Positions 57,343-64,000 of a stretch of DNA of 64,000 nt are shown piece after piece; the stretch's first letter is position 1, and each line of letters begins with the position of its first letter. A model generated the notes under the pieces. That model worked only from the letters and a program-made list of their open reading frames with translations, had not been told where the DNA came from and searched no databases. The position numbers and the translations under genes were made by a program. The DNA is taken from contig NZ_JALIFO010000013.1 in NCBI RefSeq assembly GCF_022867805.1, positions 62,001-126,000 on the forward strand, written 5' to 3'. The DNA comes from Cuneatibacter sp. NSJ-177. Its GTDB lineage: Bacteria; Bacillota; Clostridia; Lachnospirales; Lachnospiraceae.

Positions 57343-58455
57343 TTACTCCGGCCGGTCCACCCCATAGGAGCTTGGCTCCACTTCCGACTCTCCCAAATCA
57401 TAGAGCAGCCAGGAAATCACCGCCTGCTGGTGTTTCATGAACGCATTGGCCTCGTCACCGGTCAGCCCCATCTTGATATTTCCCTTTTGATCCAGAAAAT
57501 CCTGATATTCCTTGCTGTTGTAAGTCTCCATGAAAACGGTCTTCAGCTTCTCCACGATTTCCGGAGGGGTGTCCGCTTTGACCTCGGCCACAAAGAAAGA
57601 ACCGTAAGGCAGATACTTTTCAAATTCCGGCTGAGCCTCGGTGATGGCTTCACAGTCGTATCCTTCCACCCGCTCTTTGTCAAACACGCAAAGAGGTACG
57701 ATGGATCCTGCCTCCACCAGAGGCCTGGATGTGGTCAGCCCATTGATAAACAGATCGATGTGCTTGCCCATCAGAGCCGTGTTTCCGTCGCCGCTTCCGT
57801 CAAAACTGACCTGGGTCACGTCGATTCCGTACTGCTGCTTTAGGAGCGCCCACCAGACATAGGGCATGGTTCCGACTCCGGTGGTTCCCACGGTCACTTC
57901 GCCGGGATGGGCCAGGATATAGTCGATCAATTCCTGGAATCCCATTTCCGCATAAGGGGAACCCGGATAGGTGCTGAGGACGCCGCAGTCACGGGCCACC
58001 AGGCAGAGCGGGATCATGTCGTCATAATCCACATCGATCAGGTTCATACAGTGGAACATGGTGACGCTCTCGGATCCGGTCAAAATCGTGTAGCCGTCCG
58101 CCGGTTTATTCATGAAATACTGGGTGCCGACCGAACCGCTGGCTCCGGACTGGTTCTCTACCACGATGGAAACTCCCAGCTTCTCCTGGGCGATGGAGAG
58201 AAACGGCCTCCACATCCCATCGGTGCCGGACGTATTGCCAAAGGGAACCACCGCCGTGATATCCTGTTTTGGATAACCGCCCTGCTCCGTTTTCTCCGTC
58301 CCGCCGCCTGCGGCCGTCACAGTCTCGGCCTTTGTGGTCTCCGGATTCTCCGCCGTGGTCTTATCCGGATCCTTTCCGATGGACCCGCAGCCGGAAAGCA
58401 GTCCCATCGTCAGTGCGGCCGCCGCCAGCAGTGCCGCCCATTTTCTTCTTTTCAT
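57343..58455 (-). CDS. tctC: Tripartite tricarboxylate transporter, binding lipoprotein
   Basis: 370 aa. Signal peptide with lipobox LLSGC (C23), a short T/E-rich linker, then the TctC (Bug) fold: DITAVVPFGNTSGTD, VENQSGASGSVGTQYF and TVGTTGVGTMPYVWW. It catches a carboxylate outside and feeds TctBA. AGGAGGAGG precedes ATG. It is the first gene of the operon, with a consensus promoter 80 bases upstream, divergent from two LysR genes. Confidence 0.95.
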   Translation of the reverse strand: MKRRKWAALLAAAALTMGLLSGCGSIGKDPDKTTAENPETTKAETVTAAGGGTEKTEQGGYPKQDITAVVPFGNTSGTDGMWRPFLSIAQEKLGVSIVVENQSGASGSVGTQYFMNKPADGYTILTGSESVTMFHCMNLIDVDYDDMIPLCLVARDCGVLSTYPGSPYAEMGFQELIDYILAHPGEVTVGTTGVGTMPYVWWALLKQQYGIDVTQVSFDGSGDGNTALMGKHIDLFINGLTTSRPLVEAGSIVPLCVFDKERVEGYDCEAITEAQPEFEKYLPYGSFFVAEVKADTPPEIVEKLKTVFMETYNSKEYQDFLDQKGNIKMGLTGDEANAFMKHQQAVISWLLYDLGESEVEPSSYGVDRPE

Positions 58456-58541
58456 ATGTTCCTCCTCCTTTTTCGTTTCTCCTCTCCGCTCTTTGGCGGA
58501 GAAGAAATTGATTTCGTGAAAGGCTTCCGCTTTCTGGATTC

Positions 58542-58570
58542 ATTATAGGTTTTTCTCTGTTTTTTGTCTA
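58542..58570 (-). promoter_or_regulatory. Promoter of the tct operon
   Basis: TAGACA (complement of 58565-58570), 17 bases, TATAAT (complement of 58542-58547); start near 58535, about 80 bases before tctC. Confidence 0.7.
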
Positions 58571-58692
58571 ATACACATATCTGTCATTTATCTTCATTCA
58601 TCTCTTATATATTTTTCGTTAATCTTCCATCTGGAATCCAATATCGTTCTCTTAATAATTTATTAATTTTCATTTCCAATTCAGGGATTCAC

Positions 58693-58721
58693 ATGACAAA
58701 AAGAAGGCTTTCCTCTATAAT
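58693..58721 (+). promoter_or_regulatory. Promoter of the tandem LysR genes
   Basis: ATGACA (58693-58698), 17 bases, TATAAT (58716-58721); start near 58728, about 92 bases before the first LysR ATG. Confidence 0.65.
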
Positions 58722-58819
58722 GCTAAGAAAAGGGATAGATTTTATCCCGATCCATTTCTTTCCACAGAACCCCGACGCCGATTGATGAGCCGCTTCCCAA
58801 TACAGCAGGAGAAACCACC

Positions 58820-59704
58820 ATGGAATTACTTCACCTAAAATATTTTATCCGGGTCGCCGAACGGAATAATATCAGCAAAGCAGCCGCAGAATTTCACGTC
58901 GTCTCCTCTGCTGTCAGCAATCATATCAAAGCGCTGGAGCAAGAGCTGGGGGTCTCTCTCTTTTATCGAAACGGAAACTGCATCACGTTGAATGAAAACG
59001 GAAAAATCCTTTACCGGCATGCCAAGACACTTCTTCGCCTGATCGACGATTCCAAAAAAGAAATATCCGACAACAGTGAAAAACTAGATTATGAGCTGAT
59101 CATCGCCACCGCGACTCTCCCAAAGCTGATCCCCCATATCATCCAGGATTTCAAAAAATGTTATCCGGACATCAAGCTCCGGATCGTTCAGTTTCAAAAA
59201 TACATCAATATCGACGACACCGACTGCGATCTCCTTCTCTATTCCAGCGACGCGAGAACGCTGGCTCCGCATTCCCGAACCATCTATGAGGAACGGATCG
59301 GCCTGGCCGTCTCCGAACAAAATCCGCTGGCCCGGCAGATAGGGGTCACCGCAAAGCAGATGGCGGAAGAAAAATTTATCCGCCGGTCCTATCTCTCGGA
59401 CTTCCGCCGCCTGACGGACAAGTATCTGAACGCATTGGGGATCCAGCCGGAAACCGCCTTGATCAGCGATTATCCGCCTTTCATCAACGAGCTGGTGGCA
59501 TCAAATATGGGCGTAGCGCTATTGCCCCAGCTGACCTGGCTGTACGCAAGAGAAAAAAACATCCGGTTCCTAAGGATCCAGGATGTAGAAATGTTCCGCT
59601 ATATCAATATTCAGTGGAGAACCGCCGGTTATCTGTCCCGCGCGGCGGAAATCTTTATCCGCCACATCACGGATTACTTCCAAAACCTCGAACTGCCGGA
59701 GTAG
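58820..59704 (+). CDS. LysR-family regulator A
   Basis: 294 aa. Helix-turn-helix at the N-terminus (LLHLKYFIRVAERNNISKAAAEFHVVSSAVSNHIKALEQELG) with S-S-A-V-S-N in place of the usual Q-P-A-L-S-x. The effector domain begins near residue 90 (LIIATATLPKLIPHI). GCAGGAG precedes ATG. It is divergent from tctCBA, so it likely controls that operon. The second LysR gene follows 18 bases after its stop. Confidence 0.94.
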   Translation: MELLHLKYFIRVAERNNISKAAAEFHVVSSAVSNHIKALEQELGVSLFYRNGNCITLNENGKILYRHAKTLLRLIDDSKKEISDNSEKLDYELIIATATLPKLIPHIIQDFKKCYPDIKLRIVQFQKYINIDDTDCDLLLYSSDARTLAPHSRTIYEERIGLAVSEQNPLARQIGVTAKQMAEEKFIRRSYLSDFRRLTDKYLNALGIQPETALISDYPPFINELVASNMGVALLPQLTWLYAREKNIRFLRIQDVEMFRYINIQWRTAGYLSRAAEIFIRHITDYFQNLELPE

Positions 59705-59722
59705 CCGAAGAAAGGATGCGCC

Positions 59723-60622
59723 ATGGAACTGCAGCAATTAGAATATTTTAAGAAGGCGGCTGAGCTGGAACACATCACGAAAGCAGCCAATGAACTGATG
59801 CTGGCCCAGCCGGCTTTGAGTAAAACAATCAAGACGCTGGAAGAAGAACTGGGGGCCCCCTTGTTCGACCGGGAAAAGAAACGGATCCGCCTGAACGGAA
59901 ACGGACGCATTCTTCTGCGCTGTGCAGGCGAGGTGGAGAATTGCCTGGCTCAGATCCGGAGGGATCTGGAACAAAATCAGGAAAAAGAGAATAAGCAGAT
60001 CACCTTGCTGTTAAAGGCCACCCCGATCCTGCTTCCCAAGCTGATCCAGGCTTTTTCAAGGGAATACCCGGACATCAGTTTCCGAATGCTGACTTACAAC
60101 AGCTCCGTGGACGAGACGAAGCTTCAATATGATTTCATCGTCAATTCCTCGACCCGGCCGTCCCAAGACAGCAATGCGATGAATTTTTTTCAAGAAGAAA
60201 TGGTGCTGGCGGTTCCGTCCCAGCATCCTCTGGCGGGCCGCACGGTTTCCCTGGCCGAAGCAAAAGGGGAGAACTTTATCAGTCTCCCCTCTCAGTACTC
60301 GCTTCATCATGAATTTTTGCAGTGCTGCCGGGAAGCCGGCTTTCAACCTCATATCGTGCTGGAAAGCAGCGACCATTTCACCATCCTCGGCATGATCGAG
60401 GCGGAAATGGGAATCGCCCTGGTGCCCAGTATCAGCTGGGGTTTTCAGAACATGCCGGGCATTGCCTTCGTCAAGGTCAAAGAGCCCGCCTGCCAAAATA
60501 TCGTTTTCCTGTCCTGGAACACGAAGCACAGCCTCTCCAAGAGCTGTCAACGCTTTCTGGAATTCATTTCGGACTTCGCCAATCACCCGGAAGATATTCT
60601 CCGCCCCTTCGGGCGCCCCTAA
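59723..60622 (+). CDS. LysR-family regulator B
   Basis: 299 aa. Typical helix-turn-helix (LQQLEYFKKAAELEHITKAANELMLAQPALSKTIKTLEEELG). It resembles regulator A and especially the third regulator at the right end (AQPALSKTI, FDREKK, IRLN shared), so these are paralogues. AAAGGATG precedes ATG. Cotranscribed with regulator A; possible targets are tctCBA on the left or the crotonase/CoA-transferase genes on the right. Confidence 0.94.
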   Translation: MELQQLEYFKKAAELEHITKAANELMLAQPALSKTIKTLEEELGAPLFDREKKRIRLNGNGRILLRCAGEVENCLAQIRRDLEQNQEKENKQITLLLKATPILLPKLIQAFSREYPDISFRMLTYNSSVDETKLQYDFIVNSSTRPSQDSNAMNFFQEEMVLAVPSQHPLAGRTVSLAEAKGENFISLPSQYSLHHEFLQCCREAGFQPHIVLESSDHFTILGMIEAEMGIALVPSISWGFQNMPGIAFVKVKEPACQNIVFLSWNTKHSLSKSCQRFLEFISDFANHPEDILRPFGRP

Positions 60623-60633
60623 ATTCAGGAGCC

Positions 60634-60667
60634 AAAAATCCGGGCGGGAAAGCTCGCCCGGATTTTT
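60634..60667. terminator. Bidirectional terminator
   Basis: AAAAATCCGGGCG/CGCCCGGATTTTT, a perfect 13-bp stem with an 8-base loop and A/T tails on both sides, between convergent LysR B and the crotonase gene. Confidence 0.9.
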
Positions 60668-60680
60668 CCGGCATACCGAA

Positions 60681-61424
60681 TCATTTTTTTAAAAACGCCT
60701 TTGAGCTCTCCATAATATCGCTCTGGCCTGCCAGCGATTCCATGATCCGGCGCTGGTGCGGAAGAAATGCCTCGTAATCCGGCTCCGAGAAGCAGGACAC
60801 CGCCTCTTTCACGGCCCGCGGGCCGCTGGCCGGTTTCTGGCAGATGGCCTCGGCCCAACGGAGGGCCAGCTCATAGGCGGTCCCCAGATCCGGAACCGCG
60901 TTGATCACCCCATAGCGCATCCATTCCTCCGCGGGCCAGCGGTAGGCCATCAGCATCGCCTCCATGGCTTTGGCGCGGCCCATCAGCTGAATAATCCGGG
61001 GCGTACCGCCGACGCCGGGAAAAGAGCCGAAGTTTACTTCCGTCAATCCCAGGATGCTGCCGTGGGACGCGATCCGCATATCGCAGGCCAGGGCAATCTC
61101 AAAGCTGCCGCCGAACGCGCCGCCGTCCATGGCCGCAATCGTCGGCATCGGAAGGCGGCTGATCCGCTGGATCATGCCATCCAGCTTGTCCACGTGGTAG
61201 TCTTCTTCCTTCATCTCATTGACGTCCCCGCCGGCTCCGAAATACTTGCCGCTGTTCCGGATGATCAAAACTTTTAATGACGGTTCCGCTTCCGCCCACG
61301 CGATGGCCTCGTCCAGTTCATCCTTAAACTTTTTATTGATCAAATTTAACGGCGGCGCGTCGAAATGAATCACTCCCACATCGCCTTCCCGCTCCATCTT
61401 TACGTTTCTCTTCTCCTCTTCCAT
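60681..61424 (-). CDS. Enoyl-CoA hydratase/isomerase (crotonase) family protein
   Basis: 247 aa. Crotonase fold: oxyanion-hole loops in YFGAGGDVNEM and DGGAFGGSFEIALACDMRIAS, and LTEVNFGSFPGVGGT with one catalytic-type glutamate. The second catalytic glutamate position is not obvious, so hydration, isomerisation or another CoA thioester reaction is possible. AGGAGG precedes ATG. 13 bases after the CoA-transferase gene, so one operon acting on an acyl-CoA intermediate. Confidence 0.9.
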   Translation of the reverse strand: MEEEKRNVKMEREGDVGVIHFDAPPLNLINKKFKDELDEAIAWAEAEPSLKVLIIRNSGKYFGAGGDVNEMKEEDYHVDKLDGMIQRISRLPMPTIAAMDGGAFGGSFEIALACDMRIASHGSILGLTEVNFGSFPGVGGTPRIIQLMGRAKAMEAMLMAYRWPAEEWMRYGVINAVPDLGTAYELALRWAEAICQKPASGPRAVKEAVSCFSEPDYEAFLPHQRRIMESLAGQSDIMESSKAFLKK

Positions 61425-61437
61425 GTTTCACCTCCTG

Positions 61438-63045
61438 TTATTTCCGGCAAAATTCTTCCCGGATTCCCATCTGTCCCTGACAAAACAGCCGTGGATCCAT
61501 CACCTTGAGATCAGCAGCGATCTCCGGCGCAAAGTCCATCTGATCCAAAATATCCCGCTGTAAATCCACGCCGGGGGCGATCTCCGTCAGAATCAGTCCC
61601 TTTTCTCCCTGGCGGAACACCGCGCGCTCCGTCAGATACAGCACTTCCTGGCCTCTTAGGTAGGCCTCCCGGCCGTTAAAGGTAATCTCCGGAACCTGCC
61701 GCACGAATTTCCGGATTCCGCCTTCCTGCTCGATTTTCACCGATTCGTCCTCGATTTTGACCCGCAGCCCCTTGGCCTTCAGCGTCCCACAGAAAACCAC
61801 CTTTTTGGTATTCTGGGAGATATTGACGAAGCCGCCGATACCGATGATCTTTCCGCCGAACTTGTGGACATTGACGTTTCCTTTTTCGTCCACCTCGGCA
61901 AAGCTTAAGAAGCAGACATCCAGTCCGCCGCCGTCATAAAAATCAAACATGGCCGGCATGTCCATCAGCGCATGGAGGTTCACGCTGGCTCCGAAGAAGA
62001 TTCCCTGGGCCGAAACGCCGCCGATGGGCCCGGTCTCCACGGTCAGCGTAAATTCCTGCTCTACGCCTTCTTCTCTGGCAATCACGCCGATGCCGTCCGC
62101 AATCCCCACGCCGATATTTCCCACGTCGCCCGGCTTGGCCTCCATCAGGGCCCGGCGCGCAATTACTTTCCTTTCGGTCAGCGCCATTTCCTGCCCATCG
62201 CCTTCCTCCAGCACATAATCCCCGGACATAAAACGGTTCACCGGCGCTCCGTACAGTTGGGGCTGGTCCGGAACCACGACCAAAGCGTCGATCAGGTAGC
62301 CCGGCACATGGATGCTCTTCGGATGCAGGGAACGGTTCTTCACCACCCGCTGCACCTGGGCAATGACCAGGCCGCCGTTATTGTGGACCGCCATGGCCTG
62401 GGCCAGATTGTCGATGTAAGCCACCTCGTCTTCCATGCTGAGGTACCCCTCCGTGTCCGCGGTGGTCCCGCGGATCAGGGCCACATCCGGAAATACCGAG
62501 GGGTAAAACAGATACTCTTCGCCGCCGACTTCTTTCAGCTCCACCAGTTCTTCCTTGGTTATCTCATTAAGGCGTCCGCCCTGCTGCCTGGGGTCGATGA
62601 AGGTCCCTAAACCGGTCTTGCTGAACAGGCCCGGCTGTCCGGCCGCGGCCGCCCGGTAAAGCTGGGACATGATCCCCATGGGGAAATTATAAGCCTCGAT
62701 TTCATTGCGGGCCGCCATCTGCGCCAGACGGGGAGACTGATCCCAGTGAGCACCGATGGCCCGCTTTACCAATCCGGGCTGCGCCAGCGGCGACATGCCT
62801 TTCTCCTTCCGGTCTCCCAGGCCGGTGGTGTGGTAAAAAATCAGATTCTTCGGCTCTTTGGCGTCCTGGTATCTCTTCGCCAATGCCTCGATCAGCTCCG
62901 TCGGTTCCGCGATCCCGCCTCCGGTCCCTCCAAAACAGACGACATCCCCATCCCGAATCAATGCCACCGCTTCTTCTGCGGTCAAAACCGGGACTTTGGT
63001 TCCCTGTTTAATCCGGCTTCCCCTGCGTTCCTTCTTTTTATCCAC
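61438..63045 (-). CDS. Fused CoA-transferase (YdiF/propionate CoA-transferase type)
   Basis: 535 aa from GTG 63045 (GGGAG upstream). Alpha and beta halves of a family I CoA-transferase in one chain: CFGGTGGGIAEPTELIEAL at the start, and the catalytic glutamate in TVETGPIGG in the beta half. It transfers CoA between short-chain acyl-CoA and a free acid such as acetate. With the crotonase downstream it forms a small acid-activation module. The neighbouring LysR genes on both sides are candidate regulators. Confidence 0.92.
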   Translation of the reverse strand: MDKKKERRGSRIKQGTKVPVLTAEEAVALIRDGDVVCFGGTGGGIAEPTELIEALAKRYQDAKEPKNLIFYHTTGLGDRKEKGMSPLAQPGLVKRAIGAHWDQSPRLAQMAARNEIEAYNFPMGIMSQLYRAAAAGQPGLFSKTGLGTFIDPRQQGGRLNEITKEELVELKEVGGEEYLFYPSVFPDVALIRGTTADTEGYLSMEDEVAYIDNLAQAMAVHNNGGLVIAQVQRVVKNRSLHPKSIHVPGYLIDALVVVPDQPQLYGAPVNRFMSGDYVLEEGDGQEMALTERKVIARRALMEAKPGDVGNIGVGIADGIGVIAREEGVEQEFTLTVETGPIGGVSAQGIFFGASVNLHALMDMPAMFDFYDGGGLDVCFLSFAEVDEKGNVNVHKFGGKIIGIGGFVNISQNTKKVVFCGTLKAKGLRVKIEDESVKIEQEGGIRKFVRQVPEITFNGREAYLRGQEVLYLTERAVFRQGEKGLILTEIAPGVDLQRDILDQMDFAPEIAADLKVMDPRLFCQGQMGIREEFCRK

Positions 63046-63175
63046 GTTGACTTACTCCCTTTCACGATTTTGTTTCATTATAGTTCCGCCTCCGCCGGGC
63101 CGTCCAATACCCATCTTTCACCGCGCGTTCACCCAATCATTATAATCTTTTGAGGACGCTGCCTTTTCCTTCCGG

Positions 63176-64000
63176 TTATGAATCCCGGCAGGATATCTTA
63201 AGCGCCTCGATAAACTCCCGGAACATCCGGCAGGCTTCTCGTTGCTTTTTGCCGGGCTGCCACCGGAGTCTCAGGGAGTTCCGGCAAGGCGGGGACGAAA
63301 TCCGGATCTTGCACAGATGTTTTCGGTTCGGGCCGCTCCAGATCCCGCCCGGCACCAGGGCGATCCCGATTCCGCTCTCGATCAGCCGGCCCATGGTAAA
63401 ATAGTCGTCGCACTCCAGAATCCTGTTCGGCTCGAATCCGGACTGGCCGCAGTAGGAACGGAAAATCCGATATGGATCCGACTCCTCCGGAAAGCAGATA
63501 AATTTATCCTCCGCCGCCTCCCTCAGATCCACTGCGCTCCGCCCCGCCAGACGATGATCTTCCGGGACCGCCAGAAACATTTCCTCCCGTCTTAGGCAAA
63601 TTTCATGATCCGTCTCCGGATTTCCCAGGAAGGAATCCAGAATAAAGTCATACCGGTCTTCCTCCTCCGGAATCCCCTTTCCGGCAAAAACCAGGGAAAA
63701 TCGGATTTCCGGGTGTTTGCTGGAAAAATCCTTCAAAATTGGGGCCAGAAAAAGGGCCGGCGCTTTAAAAAAAAGAGAAATCTCCCGTTCTTTCCGCCCT
63801 GCATTCTCAGCCAATTCTCCCTTCAAATTCTGACAGCAGGCTTCAATTTCCTGGGCATAGCGATAAAGCGCCCTTCCCCGGTCATTGAGGCGGATCGCCT
63901 TCTTTTCCCTGTCAAACAGCGTAGTCTCCAGTTCGTTTTCCATGTTGCGGATGGTTTTGCTCAAGGCCGGCTGGGCGATCCGAAGCTCCAGAGACGCTTT
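63176..64000 (-). CDS. LysR-family regulator C, 5' end beyond the window
   Basis: At least 274 codons; the frame continues off the right edge. Reading from the edge, LRIAQPALSKTIRNMENELETTLFDREKKAIRL is the recognition helix and wing of a LysR protein, and the effector domain follows. The first methionine-like codon inside the window (TTG 63964) is in the helix and is not the start. It resembles regulator B. Likely regulator of the CoA-transferase/crotonase operon, 130 bases downstream on the same strand. Confidence 0.92.
   Translation of the reverse strand, partial: KASLELRIAQPALSKTIRNMENELETTLFDREKKAIRLNDRGRALYRYAQEIEACCQNLKGELAENAGRKEREISLFFKAPALFLAPILKDFSSKHPEIRFSLVFAGKGIPEEEDRYDFILDSFLGNPETDHEICLRREEMFLAVPEDHRLAGRSAVDLREAAEDKFICFPEESDPYRIFRSYCGQSGFEPNRILECDDYFTMGRLIESGIGIALVPGGIWSGPNRKHLCKIRISSPPCRNSLRLRWQPGKKQREACRMFREFIEALKISCRDS

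Larger units (their letters stand above)
58456..58819. other. Divergent control region of tct and LysR genes
   Basis: 364 AT-rich bases. It holds the minus-strand tct promoter (58542-58570) and the plus-strand lysR promoter (58693-58721). A 73-codon plus frame from 58564 has no ribosome binding site and no similarity and is not called. Confidence 0.55.

Noticed and set aside
58564-58785. 73-codon plus frame between tctC and the LysR genes
   Set aside because: No ribosome binding site; it runs across the tct and lysR promoters and has no similarity.
1-64000. Whole-window prophage or defence island
   Set aside because: Apart from the BRO stub there are no phage structural, packaging or integrase genes, and no restriction, abortive infection or CRISPR genes beyond the small toxin-antitoxin units.

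Overview
The window reads as chromosome of an anaerobic Gram-positive bacterium of the class Clostridia, most likely family Lachnospiraceae. This is inferred from the strong AGGAGG-type ribosome binding sites, consensus sigma-A promoters, the DUF5717/DUF5716 gene pair (a family I remember from Lachnospiraceae), a holin-like type I toxin, DUF3791 remnants, and YesM/YesN-type two-component genes beside sugar ABC transporters. Most of the window is GC-rich. The stretch from about 3.9 to 8.1 kb is visibly AT-richer.

Layout. 0-3.9 kb: radical SAM protein, orphan BlaI-type repressor, divergent phosphoribosyltransferase, Cu-Zn SOD-like protein. 3.88-8.17 kb: a decayed island bounded by a 68-bp direct repeat that is the 3' end of tRNA-Trp plus its terminator. 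It holds two nonsense-broken genes of a DUF3791 cassette, tandem type I toxin-antitoxin units (one intact, one with only the antisense RNA gene), a BRO antirepressor stub, a small membrane protein and a MATE efflux pump under palindromic operators. No integrase is left. 8.2-30.2 kb: a nearly continuous minus-strand run, read as rarA, DUF5717, DUF5716 (Hsp70/actin-like), a helical protein, aroK, ispF, ispE, a HAD phosphatase, a YbaK deacylase, five zinc-ribbon or envelope proteins including a 1348-aa von Willebrand factor A protein, then a sixth small zinc-ribbon protein's neighbours ispD and radA.

30.5-37.4 kb: nitroreductase plus a two-component system, then a LysR gene divergent from an FAD oxidoreductase / chorismate mutase-ACT / DASS transporter operon with a clear LysR-type dyad and promoter between. 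37.4-48.7 kb: a ribose-type ABC importer (two binding lipoproteins, ATPase, two permeases, terminal cyclase-family enzyme), preceded by a YesM/YesN two-component pair and an AI-2E family exporter. 48.7-52.7 kb: Old Yellow Enzyme-type reductase, ABC-F protein, auxin efflux carrier. 52.8-58.5 kb: a tripartite tricarboxylate transporter (TctC-TctB-TctA) with an enolase-superfamily sugar-acid dehydratase-like enzyme and a dipeptidase. 58.8-64 kb: two tandem LysR regulators, a crotonase and a fused CoA-transferase, and a third LysR gene running off the end.

Functionally the right half is catabolic and import modules, each with its own regulator. The left-centre carries isoprenoid (MEP) and shikimate enzymes, DNA repair genes, and two poorly understood conserved sets: the DUF5717/DUF5716/helical-protein trio and the zinc-ribbon/VWA envelope cluster. 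All functional names are from reading the translations; no database search was possible.
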